Under the pieces are notes generated by a model. The model was not told the DNA's origin. It made no database searches and worked only from the letters and a program-made list of their open reading frames with translations. Shown piece after piece: positions 34,660-46,018 of a stretch of 64,000 bases of DNA; within the stretch, counting starts at the first letter, position 1; every line of letters begins with the position of its first letter. Both the position numbers and the translations under genes were made by a program. Origin of the DNA: Molossus alvarezi (taxonomy: Eukaryota > Chordata > Mammalia > Chiroptera > Molossidae); NCBI GenBank assembly GCA_037176705.1, contig CM073885.1:166770290-166834289 (forward strand), in the 5' to 3' direction.

Positions 34660-35651
34660 AATTAATTAATTTTTGTTACAGATGTTTCTCCTTTTCCCCC
34701 CATTGACACCCTCCTCCTCCTCCCTCTCTGCTCTGTCCCCAGCTTTGTTGTCCATGTCCATTGGTCATGCATACATGCATATAAGTTCTTGGTTTATCTC
34801 TCCCCTCCAACCCCTCTTCTGGGGATTGTCAGCCTGTACGTACCCTATTTCAATATCTCTGGGACTACCCCATTCCTCAGACTGTTATGTTCATTATATT
34901 CCACAAATAAGTGAGATCATATGATACTTGTCTTTCTCTGTCTGGCTTGTTTTGCTTAGGATAATACTTTCCAGGTCCCTCCATGTCATCTCAAAGGATA
35001 AGAGATCTTTCTTTCTTACAGCTGTACAGTACTCCTTTGTGTATATGTACCACTGCTTTTTTATCCATTCGTCTACTGATGGACACTTGGGTTGTTTCCA
35101 GATCTTAGCTATTGTAAATAGTGCTGCTATGAACATGGGGGTATACATGGCGTTTCAGGCTTCTTAGGGTATATTCCTAGAAGTGGGATCACTGGGTCAA
35201 ATGGCAGTTCAATTTTTAATTTTTTGAGGTAACACCACAGTGTTTTCCACAGTGGCTACACCAGTCTGCATTCCCACCAGCAGTGTATTAGAGTCCCCTT
35301 TTCTCCACACCCTCGCCAACACTTGTTGATTGATGATTTGTTGATAGCAGCCATTCTGACAGGTGTGATTTGCATCTCTCTGATGATTCGTGACGTTGAG
35401 CATTTCTTCATATACTTCTTGGCCATTTGTATGTCCTATTTGGAGAGGTGTCTATTTAATTTCTCTGCCCGTTTTTTAATTGGGTTCTTTGTCTTCCTTT
35501 TGTTGAGCTGTATGAGCACATATTTTGGAAATTAACCCCTTATCTGATGTATCATTGGCAATGATGCTCTCCCATAGAGGGAGTTGCCTTTCCATTTTGG
35601 TGTTTTTTTTTTTTTTTTTGCAGTGCAGAAGCTTTTGAGTTTGATGTAGTA
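34660..35651 (-). mobile_element. 5'-truncated young LINE-1, minus orientation
   Basis: A 3'UTR (ttgttacagatgtttctcct) is followed by the ORF2 C-terminus with the phrases MFIAALFTIAKIWKQPKCPS, DEWIKKQWYIYTKEYC and LESIILSKTSQ (minus frame 35148-34894), and then ends abruptly at about 35651. This is the typical 5' truncation left by incomplete reverse transcription. Its 3'UTR matches the element at 60.9 kb more closely than that at 24.3 kb. Confidence 0.85.
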
Positions 35652-36047
35652 TTTTAATTATTTGTGGTTTGCATTATGATATTTTCAAAATCTCTTGTAT
35701 ATCTATTAGATTATGGTATCTTCTATTACAAAATTTTAAAGCTTTCAGAGCTCATATAAGTTTATCTTATGTTTTATAGCTACTGGTTTCTATTCATGTT
35801 AAAGAAAATTTCTTAGATTGTATATTGTGCAGAAATTTTCTGTTATGCTTTAAATTTAAATATTTTGTCCTTCTGAAATTTATGAATTTGTTGAAAGAAT
35901 GGATCTGCTTTCATTTTCTTCACAATGGAAAGCCAATTGTTCCAATACCATTTGTTAAATAAGTCACAATTTTTTACTGAATTAAAATTATTATTTTATT
36001 GCAGTAATTTTTCACATACACTAGATCTTTCCTGGATTTAAAAAATA

Positions 36048-36276
36048 GCCCTGGCCAGTTTTGCTCAGCAGTTAGAGCATCATCCCCCAGACCAGAGAGG
36101 CCTGGGTTCGTTCCTGCTAAGGGCACGCACCTTGGTTGCAATTTGTCCCCGGCCCTGGTTGGGGTTGTGTGGGTGGCAGCCACTCGATGTGTCTCTCTCA
36201 TGTCGCTGCTTCTCTCTCTTTCTCTTCCTCTCCCTCCCACTCTATCTGAAAATAAATGCAAAATAAATAAATAAAC
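36048..36276 (+). mobile_element. Ves-type SINE, plus orientation
   Basis: Head gccctggccagttttgctca, B-box-like gttcgttcctgc, CT-rich body, and an A-rich AAATAAATA tail instead of a full hairpin. Confidence 0.88.
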
Positions 36277-36311
36277 ACTGTGTTTTTAAAAAAAAAAATA
36301 TATATATATTT

Positions 36312-36427
36312 CATCCTCACCTGAGGATATGTTTATTTACTTATTTTTATTTTTTGTTAATTTTCTGAGGATATTTTTTTCCATTGATTTTTTTTTTAGA
36401 AAGAGTGTAAGGGAGGAAGGAGAGAGA

Positions 36428-36463
<36 letters not shown>

Positions 36464-36627
36464 CATCGATGTGAGAGACACATGAATTGCTTGCCTCCTG
36501 CACAACCCCAACTAGGGCTGGGGATTGAACCTGTAACCCAGGCAGGTGCCCTTGAACAGGAATCAAACCTGTGACACTTAGATGCATGAGCTGACACTCT
36601 AACTACTGAGCCATGTTGACCAGAGCT
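36312..36627 (-). mobile_element. Ves-type SINE, minus orientation, expanded (GA)n
   Basis: The hairpin tail atcctcacctgaggat (plus view) is followed by an unusual second 'ctgaggatattttt' segment near 36365-36378, a long (GA)n at 36418-36462, and the head 'ccatgttgaccagagct'. It may be a copy with a partly duplicated tail or two overlapping insertions. Confidence 0.8.
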
Positions 36628-36841
36628 GTTATTTTTTAAAATCAATTTTAGGGAGAGAGAAAGGGAGAGAAAGAGAGAGAAATATCAATGTGAGAGAGAA
36701 ACAATGATCAAGGTTGCCTCCCATATGTGCCCCGACTGGATCAAATCTGCAATCTAGCTATGTGCCATGACCAGAATTGAACCTGCAATTTTTTGGTGTA
36801 CAGAAAGAAGCTGCAACCACCTGAGTTGCCCAGCCAGGGCT
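36628..36841 (-). mobile_element. Ves-type SINE, second subfamily, minus orientation
   Basis: It abuts the previous SINE directly. The plus view runs from 'aaatcaattttagggagaga' to 'ttgcccagccagggct'. No hairpin tail. Confidence 0.8.
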
Positions 36842-37130
36842 AGATTATGTTTTAAACTTCTCTATCAAGAACTGTGAAGGCTCTGAGATTTTACCCTATT
36901 TCCAAGTTAGCCTGTCATAGTTTTATAGATGCTGGAAGAAAATACAAATCTCCTGGGTCAGAGGCAAAAAACTGTTTATTACTCACAACAATAGCAGTAG
37001 CCATAGTTTATCAATTTTCTGAGCCTGGTTCTCTGAGCCCCAATTTCTACAAGATAAGGCAATAGGGGCCAGGTGACATTGCTTTAGCTGCATTGCTTGA
37101 ATGTTGGTATGTTGTGACTTCTTTTTACTC
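36842..37130. other. Unassigned sequence
   Basis: Contains a 63-codon frame without a domain; no repeat recognised. Confidence 0.3.
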
Positions 37131-37300
37131 AGTTCAAAACATTTTCTAGTTTCCATCGTGATTTCTTTGATTCAGGTTTTAAAACATGTGTCGTTTATTT
37201 TCAAATATTAGGGGTTTCTCATATTTCTTTTGGTTGATTGCTAATTTATTCCATTGTGGTCAGAGAACATACTTTACATAATTTACTTTTACTTTTTTAT
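37130..37300 (-). mobile_element. Old LINE-1 ORF2 fragment, minus orientation
   Basis: 'attccattgtggtcagagaa' and 'catactttacataatt' are antisense ORF2 phrases from its middle part. It forms the left flank of the next LINE. Confidence 0.6.
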
Positions 37301-37309
37301 TTCCTTTTT

Positions 37310-40300
37310 AAAAATAATTTATATAATACCGACATATAATATTATATAAATTTCAAGTGCACAATGCAGTAATTAGACACTTATATAAATTGCAAAGTGT
37401 TCAGCCCAATAAAACTGGCAAACATCTGACAGCATACACAGTTACTACAATATTATTGACTATATTCCCTATGCTGTACTTGACATCCCCATGACTGTTC
37501 TGTAACAACCAATCTGTACTTCTCAATCCCTTCACCTTTTCACCCATCCCAACCTCCCTCCCATCTGGCAACATTAAAGGGTCTATGTATCTATGAGTCT
37601 GTTTCTAGTCTTGTTGATTTATTTTATGTTTTTATTTATTTATTTGTATATTTATTTATTTATTTTAGATCCTACATATAAGTGAAAAAATATGGCATTT
37701 GTCTTTCTCTGTTTGATTTATTTTACTCAGCACAATACCTTCTAGGTCCATCCATGTTGTTGCAGATGGCAAGATCACATTCTTTTTATTGCTGAGTCAT
37801 ATTTTATTGTATATATGCACAAAATCTTTATCCATTCATCCGTATCTTGTCTATTGTAAATAATGCTTCAATATTGGATTTTTAAAGTTAGCACTTTGGA
37901 TTTTGTCTTATAAATCTATAGAAATGGTAATGCTGGGTAGGTCCTTCTCTGTCTCTTATAGTCTTTGTTTTCAAATCTATTTTGTCTGGTACAAGTATTG
38001 CTGTCCCAGTTTTTTTGTTTGGTGTTATTTTTATGAAATATCTTTTTCTATTCCTTTATGTTTAGTCTGTATATATCATTCAATCTGAATAAGTCTCTTT
38101 TAGATAGCATATGTAAGGGTCTTGTTTACTGATCTATTCAGCTACCACATGTCTTTTGAATGGAGCATTTAATCCACTTGTATTAAGTTAATTGTTGATA
38201 GATATGTGTTTATTGCCTTTTATTATTCATATTTTCTTTCTTATTATTATTAAAGAAGACTCTTTACATTTTTTGTAATATTGGTTTACAAAACTACTTT
38301 AGCTTTTTTCTCATCTAGGAAGCTTTTAATCTGTCCTTCAATTTTAAATGATAGATTTGCTGAGGGAGTAATTTTGGTTGTAGATTCTTGCTTCTTGCTT
38401 TCTATCACTTTGAATATTTCATGCCAATCCCCTCTGGCCTGCAAAGATTATGTTGAGAAATCAGCTTACAGTCTTAAGGGAGTGCCCTTGTAGGTAACTA
38501 ACTGCTTTTCTCTGGCTGCTTTTAAGACTCTCTCTTTGTCTTTAATCTTTGGCATTTTAATCATGACACATTTTGAGATGGGTTTCTTTGGGTTCATCTT
38601 GTTTGGGATTCTGTGTCTACTAGTCTTGTGTCTTTTTTCTTCATCAGCTTAGAGAAGTGTTTAGTCAGCATTTCTTTAAATAGGTTCTCAATCCCTTGCT
38701 CTCTCTTTTCTCCTTCTGGTACGCCTATGAATGCAGATGTTGTTATGCAAGATGTTGTCTAAGAGGTCCAAAAAAACTATCCTCATTAATTTTTTTTTTC
38801 TTTTTGCTACTGTGATTGGGTGTTTTCTGCTACTTTGTCTTTCAAATCACTGATTCATTCTTCTTCATTTAATCTGCTGTTTATTTCTTCTCATGTATTC
38901 TTCATTTGAGTTACTGTATTCTTTCTTTCTGATTGGTTCTTTTTATGGTTCCTGTGTCCTTTTCTATACTGTTTAAGTTCTAAGTTCCATGAGCATCCTT
39001 ATGACCATTGTTTTGAACTCTCTACTTGATAGTTTGTCTCCATTTCATTTGGTTCTTTTTTGGAGCTTTATCTTAATGTATCATTTGGGATGTGTTTCTT
39101 CGGTTCCCCATTTTGGCTGCCTCTCTATGTTTGTTTCTGAGTATTAGGTAGATCTGCTGTTGTCTTCTGTGGTTGGTAGGGTGGCCTTATTTAGTAGGTG
39201 TCCTGTAGGGCCCAGTGACTCAGTCTTTCTGTTCACCCAAGCCGTGTGTTCCAGGTGTGCTCCCATGTGAGCCATGTACTCTACTGCTGTAGTTGAGAGT
39301 GAATTGCTCTTGGCACCTTAATTGGAGGAATTAACCCCCAGGATGACTGTCTACAAGAACCAGCTGCTATTACAGTGGAAGTGCCGCTGCAGGGGCTGAC
39401 TCCACAGAGCAGATCTCACTTCAGTAGGGCTCTTGTGCCTGCCATGTCTGCCCCTTGAGTGTTGCTTGTAGAGGTAGTTGGTTGGTGCTCTGGTTTAGTT
39501 TGAAACTGGTCACAAAGTGTGTTGGCTCTGGGATCTCCTGAAGGTGCAGGCCAAGATCAGCTGCTACCTGTGCCCTGACCAAGGCCACCTGGTATGAGTT
39601 ACATCATCTACATTGTTGCACTTGTGCTGGATTTAGAGGTCCCCAGGGGAGGCCAAGCTCCAAATCAAGTCCAGCTGTCAATAGTGCTGGGTCTGGGGCC
39701 ACTTATTAAAGGCATGTGGCACACTGAGGCCAGGTGCTACTTGTTTGGAGTTTGGTCTCTTTTGAGAGAATTTAGAAAATTCCTTAGCATGAGCCAAGAG
39801 AGGCCATTTGTATAAAAAAGCCACTGGAAGTAGCTTGGGTGGGCCTATGAGTTTGGTGAAACGGGTTCTCAGGAAATCACCAGGTGGGGTGAACAGTGAT
39901 AGTCAGGTTGATGGAGACTCAGATATGGTGCCCACCTGCTGGATCTGTGGGGAAGAGCTCAGCAAAGGAACAATAATTTTTGCTAGCACTTCTGTCTGAG
40001 AGAAAGTTGCCCCTCCAGCCCTCACCCCAAAGCCAGAAAATTTGTTTCCTCTTCATATGTTCCTGGGCCTTTCAAACTGCTGCCTCAGAGATGGAGCTCA
40101 GAGTGAGTTAGTACAAGTAAGTCCATGCACTGGTCCTTTAAGAGGAATGCCTATCTAACTCAGGTGAAATATCCCCTGGTTTTCACAACCAGAAGTTATG
40201 GGGATCCTCTTTTCAGTACTGAGACTCTGGACTGGGGAGCCTGATGTGGGCTGGGATTCCTTGATCTTCAGGGGTGATCTCTTACATTCCTGCCAATTTT

Positions 40301-40490
40301 TAACCACCTCATTTGGGTGTGGGACCAGCCTATTCTGCCCCTCCTACCTGTCTCCATGTGGTTTCTTCTTTACATCCTTAGTTATAGGACTTCTGTTCAA
40401 CTAGATTTCAGGCATTTCTCAAGGATGGTTGTTTTATAGTTCAGTAGATGAGGTCATGGGAGGATGCCAGTACTGCATTTACCAACTTTA
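37310..40490 (-). mobile_element. Second ORF2-less LINE-1 derivative (half-LINE-like), minus orientation
   Basis: From the right: 5'UTR (about 40490-39050), an ORF1 remnant (from 39043), the endonuclease start, then at 37938/37939 a jump to the ORF2 C-terminus and a 3'UTR ('gcacaatgcagtaattagac', 'atgctgtacttgacatcccc'). The 3' break falls at the same codon as in the 16.5-kb element (tgctgggt| versus tcactggat|), and the 5' break lies about 20 bp from the equivalent place. This copy is older, with more substitutions. The right boundary is approximate. Confidence 0.72.
38270..39043 (-). pseudogene. LINE-1 ORF1 pseudogene
   Basis: The start codon candidate is at 39043 on the minus strand (ATGGAGACAAACTATC), aligned by position with the ORF1 starts at 18313 and 29112. 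The frame is broken early. The C-terminal region near 38330 retains the reversed equivalent of the conserved ORF1 end ('cttcaattttaaatgataga'). Confidence 0.6.
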
Positions 40491-40745
40491 CCATTTAGAC
40501 AGAAGCTGAAACATTAATATTATTTAAATACTCTAAAACTTACTGACACACATAACAAAAACAATTTAATAAAAATTGAAAAATAAATAAAGTCTCTTTA
40601 AAATCAAAAAAAGATTATTGACACATTCTCACTTGGACACCTTTTATAACTTTTTTCTTGCCTAATTGCTCTGGCAGGTCTCCCAGTAATATGTTAAATA
40701 GATGTGACCAGAGTGAGCAGCTTTGCCTTATTCTTGATCTTAGAG

Positions 40746-41199
40746 CAGCAATTTTCAACCTTTTTCATTTCATGGCACACAAAAACTAATTATTAAAATT
40801 CTATAGCACACCAAATATATAGCCAATCTGACAAAAACTAGGTATAATTTTGATTCATTCACACCAAATGGCTTTTGTTGTGTTGGCTCTTGTCATTTTT
40901 TAATTTGACAATCTATAAGGCAGTGGTTCTCAACCTGTGGGTCGTGACCCCTTTTGGGGTCGAATGACCCTTTCACAGGGGTCACCTACGACATAAGAGT
41001 AGCAAAATCACAGTTATGAAGCAGCAACAAAAAAAATTTTATGTTTGGAGGTCACCACAACATGGGGAACTGTATCAAAGGGTTGCAGCATTAGGAAGGT
41101 TGAGAACCACTGACTAAGGGAAAAGAGGTCAGTGCTCCTGAAGAAATAGTCAGGTATTGCATGTTTTAAAAATTCTTACACACAGTTTAAAAACTACTG
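40746..41199. mobile_element. Old hAT-like MITE inserted in LINE-1
   Basis: Its ends cagcaattttcaacc (left) and, reversed, cagtagtttttaaac (right) are hAT-type imperfect inverted repeats. The flanks tcttagag (40738-40745) and tctcaggg (41200-41207) match at 6 of 8 positions. Without the nested element it is about 260 bp, with no coding capacity. Confidence 0.65.
40921..41112 (+). mobile_element. Short non-autonomous derivative of the 12.3-kb hAT element
   Basis: This 192-bp element has the same terminal sequence (CAGTGGTTCTCAACCT and its complement). Its left 65 or so bases match 12319-12385, and its right 125 or so match about 15485-15609 ('gtagcaaaatcacagttatg', 'ggtcaccacaacatg'). It is thus an internal deletion product that kept both ends. 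It sits inside the older MITE at 40746. No clean 8-bp duplication is left (ctataagg versus actaaggg). Confidence 0.92.
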
Positions 41200-41344
41200 T
41201 CTCAGGGGAAAAGCATTCAGCTTCCTGCATTGCATATGATGATGTTTGTTGTGGCTTTGTTACATATGGCATTTATTATGTTGAGGTACATTTCTTCTAT
41301 AACTAATTTGATGAGAGTTTTTATCATGAAAGGATGTTGAATAT

Positions 41345-41477
41345 ATGTGTATATTAGATAATATATATAAAATGGACTATTGTTCAGTTTTAAAAGAAAA
41401 AAAAACCCTGCCAAATGTGACAACATGGATGAATACAGAGGGTATTATGTTAAGTGAAATAAGCCAAATACTGCACA
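41345..41477 (+). mobile_element. LINE-1 ORF2 end fragment, plus orientation
   Basis: 'aatggactattgttcagttt', 'gtgacaacatggatgaatac' and 'tgttaagtgaaataagccaa' are sense phrases of the ORF2 C-terminal coding region. It is inverted relative to its neighbours, as in 5' inverted LINE copies. Confidence 0.65.
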
Positions 41478-42330
41478 AGGGTCCCCTTTTCTCCACAACC
41501 TTGCCAACACTTGTTATTTCTTGTCTTTTTGATAATAACTTCTGGAAGCTGTAAATGGATATCTCATGGTTTTGATTTGCATTTCCCTAATGATAAATGA
41601 TGTTGAATACCATTTCATGTAATCTGTATGTCATCTTTGGAAAAATGTCTATTTAAATTCTCTTGCCCTTTTTTATTTGAAATTTGTGGGTTTTTTTTGC
41701 TACTGAGTTATATGAGTTCTTTTTATATTTTGGATATTAACCCTTTATCAAATGTATGATTTGCAAATATTTTCTCCCATTCAGTAGGTTGCCTTTTCAT
41801 TTTATTAATAGTTTCCTTTGCTGTGCTGAAGCTTTTTAGTTTGATGTAGTCTCATTTGTTTGTTTTTGCTTTTATTGCTTTTGCGTTTGGTGTGAGATCC
41901 AAGAAAATCATCGCCAAGTCTGATGTTAAGTAGATTACTACCTATGATTTTTCTAAGAGTTTTGTGGTTTCAGGTTTTATATTTAAGTCTCTAATTTACT
42001 TTAAGTAGATTTTTGTAGATAAAGTAGTGGTCCAATTTCATTCTTTTCCATTTGGCTGTCCAGTTTTCCCAGCACCATTTGTTGAAGAGACTATCCTGTC
42101 CTTATTATGTATTCTGGAGTTCTTTGTCATAAATTGACTGACTAAGTAAATTGACTGTTGGAAATCAGAAACTGTGCTGTCTCCATCTTTGTTCTTTCTC
42201 AAGATTGCTTTGGCTGCTCATGATCTTTCATGGTTCCATACAAATTTTAGAAATTTTTTGTTCTATTTCTGTGAAAAATGCCATTGAAATTTTGATAGAA
42301 ATGATTTTTTAAATACTTTACAAAAGAGTT
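41478..42330 (-). mobile_element. Old LINE-1 ORF2 fragment, minus orientation
   Basis: 'gtccccttttctccacaacc', 'gatttgcaaatattttctcc' and 'cagttttcccagcaccattt' appear in antisense order. With the preceding plus-strand piece it may form one inverted insertion. Confidence 0.7.
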
Positions 42331-43006
42331 TTCTTTATTCATTACATTGGAATATTCTAAATTCACAATGTACTGAGCTGCTGAGACTTGGAAGTGGCAT
42401 CACAGAAAAAGCTGCATGAACATACATTTCACCCAGTGCATTACTCTTTCAAAAGTGTTTTCTCCTTACATTTTGAAAGTTTTGCTGTCTCTCTAGTACC
42501 TTAACTTAGAATGATTGTGTTTATTTAAATTTGTCCAGAGTTTACAATAGTTATTTATGAGATAGTCATCCACCAGCCATTAACGGAAGAAAAATCTGTA
42601 CAGACAATTAATACACTTAAATAATCAAAAATCATGAAATCTGCCTTAAGGTATCCTGGGTAGGAAAAGTCAAAAAGCATTTTTTAAATCAGAGATTTTT
42701 TAAAAATGAACAATCAATCAAACAATAAATGTTTTCTATTTGTAACTCATTGGGGTAATACTGTGAAACAAATCAATTAAAGATATTGTAGCCTGTTACC
42801 TAATGCAATTTTTTTCTTCTAAACACATATTAACTACCATGTGTTTGTAAGAAATCAACAAAGTTTGATGAACTAACTCATAGCAAAGGTGACCCTTGAG
42901 ATTACTACCTTTTTTTTAAATTTATTTTTTTTACCAATGGCTAGATTTATATGTAAACTTGAAAGTTTATCAATTAACAAAAATGAATAAAAAGTGTCAA
43001 TGGCAA
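42331..43006. other. Unassigned AT-rich sequence
   Basis: No open frame above background and no repeat recognised up to the SINE at 43007. Confidence 0.4.
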
Positions 43007-43215
43007 CCTGGCCAGTGTGGTTGAGCATCGACCAATGCACCAAGAGGTCACAAGTGCGATTCCTGGTCAGGGCACATGCCCAGGCTGTGGGCCAAATCCC
43101 CAGTGTGGGGCATGCAGGACGTTGCTAATTGATGTTCTCTCTCATCAGTCTTTCTATTGTTCTATCCCTCTCCTGTCCCCTCTCTCTCTAATCAATAAAG
43201 AAAAAAAAACTTTTT
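43007..43215 (+). mobile_element. Ves-type SINE, second subfamily, plus orientation
   Basis: Head ctggccagtgtggttgagca, B-box-like gcgattcctggtc, then 'ccccagtgtggggcatgcag' and an A-rich tail. The duplication aagtgtcaatggcaa (about 42992-43006) recurs with one change after the tail. Confidence 0.92.
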
Positions 43216-43982
43216 AAGTGTTAATGGCAATACAGACTGTGGAGATTCAGGACTAGGTGTGTGAAAAATGTAATGTTTTTTTTTTTTTTTTTGGAAACTA
43301 TTTGTTTGGCAATGAGTATGGGTAAAAGTTATTCAAAGCACCTGGTTAAAATGACCAGGTATTTCCTCTTTCATGTCACTGGAGCTAGTTAAAGTTTGGC
43401 AACAATGATGACTGGAATGGGTTCAAGGTGACATTTTGTTCTCTTTTAAATCACATTTTCTTATTTGGTTTTCTGCCAAAAAGCTGCAGTTTTTATGAAA
43501 TGAGTTTTATAGTATGTAGTTGCTTAAAATTGAGCTAACCAGAGTTGGGGGTCATTATATACTTTCCCTTACATTGAAAATAAGTTTTTGTAGGATACTG
43601 AAGAGAAGCAAAAATAGAAAATTTCGAAGTTTTATGCATATGTGGTAATGAATTTGTATGAGAAACAGTCAATTATTATCATACTTAGTAAGAATTTTGC
43701 ATTTCTCTTCTAGGTTGTTTCTTAACGTGCCTAGTTTTACATGTAGGGATAGACTGATAAGATTAGACTGAGAATACTTCAGGGATAGGACTGCATCATA
43801 CTGCTTTATGCTCTAGTCTAGCACAGTGCCTGGAACAAACTAAAAAAATAAGAAATATCTGTTTTCCAAATACTATTTTCTATATAAATACCTTTTTAAA
43901 GCAATGAAGAAGAATTGGTATAATTAAATTGTTATCATTTCAGTCACTTTATTTGTTATTTTAATGGCATAGAGTTTTTTAA
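43216..43982. other. Unassigned AT-rich sequence
   Basis: Includes a T-run at 43277-43293; no gene or repeat family recognised. Confidence 0.4.
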
Positions 43983-44196
43983 AGTTTCTTTTTCTTTATT
44001 AATTAGAGAGAGAGAGGAAAAGAGAGGGAGAGAGAGATAGAGACATTGATGAGAGAGAACATCAATTGGCTGCCTCCTGCATGCCCCCTACTGGGGATTT
44101 GGCCCACAACCTGGGCATGTGCCCTTACCCAGAATCGAACCGGCGACCTCTTGGTTCATGGGTCGATGCTCAACCATTGAACCATACCGGCTGGGC
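43983..44196 (-). mobile_element. Ves-type SINE, second subfamily, minus orientation
   Basis: The plus view runs 'tttattaattagagagaga', 'ctactggggatttggcccac', 'cagaatcgaaccggcgac' and the head 'accataccggctgggc'. The imperfect duplication ggcatagagtttt / agcatatagtttt flanks it. Confidence 0.88.
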
Positions 44197-44695
44197 ATAG
44201 CATATAGTTTTAATACAAACACTTTCATCTGAGATAAATTTTCTCTTTACCAAAAGTATAGTGATCTATTTAGTAAATCAAAACTTTATTCTTCAAGTAA
44301 AGTTTTGAATTTTGAAGACAATCTAAGCTCTTCTATTTCAAAAGTGAGTGTCACATTTTCAAAATGTATAATTCAAACATAGCTAGGGAGACCATTGTTT
44401 AAAGAGAAAAATAATGAGGCTCTGAGATTATTAAGATGTGGGTATGCTATTCTGGTTGTTTCTTTCCTGTGGTAGAAAAATCAATAAATGTTGCATTAAA
44501 TCAATGAAGAGTGAATGCTAAGGTTATTAAATATATATATATGTATATATATTACAATAACAAAGGTGATCTTAATATTTCTTAGCTAATAAGATAACAA
44601 TTGGAAAAAATTATAAAATAATAGCATTCATTATGTGTTTGTACACTGCATTAGAATTTTCAAATGTAACATTAACTTTCAGTGACCTACATAAA
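44197..44695. other. Unassigned AT-rich sequence
   Basis: Contains a short (TA)n at 44532-44552. Nothing else identified. Confidence 0.4.
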
Positions 44696-44826
44696 ACAGG
44701 ATGCGGCAAAAGTAGGTTTACAGTTTTGAGTACACAGAAAACAGAGTTTATTCTTGTATTAGTGATTAAGTAATGTATTCTTATTCATGCACAACTGTAA
44801 ACCAACTTTGGTTCCCCCTCCCACTT
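44696..44826. mobile_element. Mariner-like MITE
   Basis: About 130 bp with imperfect inverted ends: ggcaaaagtaggtttacagt on the left and, on the reversed right end, gaaccaaagttggtttacag. The interior (tttattcttgtattagtga) is AT-rich and non-coding. The sequence recalls Tc1/mariner-derived MITEs of mammals; the family name is not certain. Confidence 0.6.
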
Positions 44827-45782
44827 TATTATTGGATTTTATTACACATATGTTAACTTGTTTAGATTTGCAATTTGCTTACTGTTCCTGGCAGCTATTG
44901 GGCAGTGTGTTGAAGAGCTGGGTGTTTTGCAATTATTCTGATTGACTAGGATTTTGGTGGAGGGGGAGTTTGTCAGCTGGTGGAGACCTACCCAAGACCA
45001 GTTTTAGGAAAGGAGCCCCCCAGTGCTCATTGTCTTCCCTTCACCGAATAGATGCTGGAGTGTTGGTTATGACTATGAAGATAAAAGTATAGAATATAGC
45101 ATATTGTGCAATTGCCCTTTATTCCTGACCTCACTCTTTCTTTGATCTTGCATTTTTCTATTCATATTTATTCAGCTTCTATTAAATAATGATGACAAGA
45201 ATAATCTGTAATTGTAAGGTAGGAGGTATTTTTCTAAGTTGTTGCACATACACCAACTATTCAGCTAAATTGAAAATAAAACTGGTGGATCTATTTTATG
45301 TTACTATTATCAGTCAGTAGTGTGTAGTCAGAGGCAAGAAAACCACTCTGGATATCTTGAGTAGAGAAGAATTTAATGTAGAGGTCATTACAATGACGCT
45401 GATCAGGATGGAAAAGAAAGATCCCCACTGGGCGACTTCTGCTATTGAGAACTCCAAAGCTCCCCAAGTACCACTTTCCTCCTTATTTTGAATTTGGAGA
45501 TGGATATTTTTCTTTTAAAACTTTATTAGAGTAATAGGTGAATAAAAGTGAACTCTATTTAATACGCTCTCGGTTATAAAATCTAGTTAATGAAAACACT
45601 TCCATAAATATCTGCTGGTATAATATTATGATGACCTGACCAGCTTTTGAATTCTTAGTGGGAAGCTCCTTATCTTTATCATTTTTTTTTATTAAATTAA
45701 GGAATTTATGTTTTGTGACTTCATAAAGTTTGAAAAAAGAGGGAAAAACTAGATAACTAAATTTTTAAAGAATTTTTATGCA
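44827..45782. other. Unassigned sequence
   Basis: No coding frame with a domain and no repeat I can name. Confidence 0.4.
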
Positions 45783-46018
45783 GCCCTGGCTGATTTGGCT
45801 CAGAGGTTAGAATGTTGGCCTGAGGACCAATGTGTCTCGGGGTTCGATTCTGGTCAAGGGCATGTACCTTGGATACGGTTCGTCCTGGCCCTGGTTGGGT
45901 CGTGCGGGAGGCAGCCACTCAATGTGTCACTTTCACATTGATGTTTCTCTCTCTCTCTTCTTCTCTCTCCCTCCCACTCTATCTGAAAAAAGTGAAAAAA
46001 TGTCCTCAGATGGGGATA
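45783..46018 (+). mobile_element. Ves-type SINE, plus orientation
   Basis: Head gccctggctgatttggctca, B-box-like ggttcgattctggtc, CT-rich body and a mutated hairpin tail (tcctcagatggggat). Confidence 0.88.

Larger units (their letters stand above)
33600..35970 (-). mobile_element. Old LINE-1 ORF2 fragment, minus orientation, with nested inserts
   Basis: Antisense ORF2 landmarks lie on both sides of younger inserts: 'tttatggctacatatatcgt', 'cactatagcagtgttacaat', 'cttggtgcattttcttctac', then after 35655 'ggatctgctttcattttctt' and 'ccaataccatttgttaaata'. A Ves SINE (34371-34609) and a short young LINE-1 (34660-35651) interrupt it. Confidence 0.6.
40620..41340 (-). mobile_element. Old LINE-1 ORF2 fragment, minus orientation, host of nested hAT elements
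   Basis: Antisense reverse transcriptase region phrases: 'gctctggcaggtctcccagt', 'cagagtgagcagctttgcct', then after the hAT insert 'aaaagcattcagcttcctgc' and 'catttattatgttgaggtac'. Removing 40746-41199 and one duplication restores continuous LINE-1 text. Confidence 0.75.
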
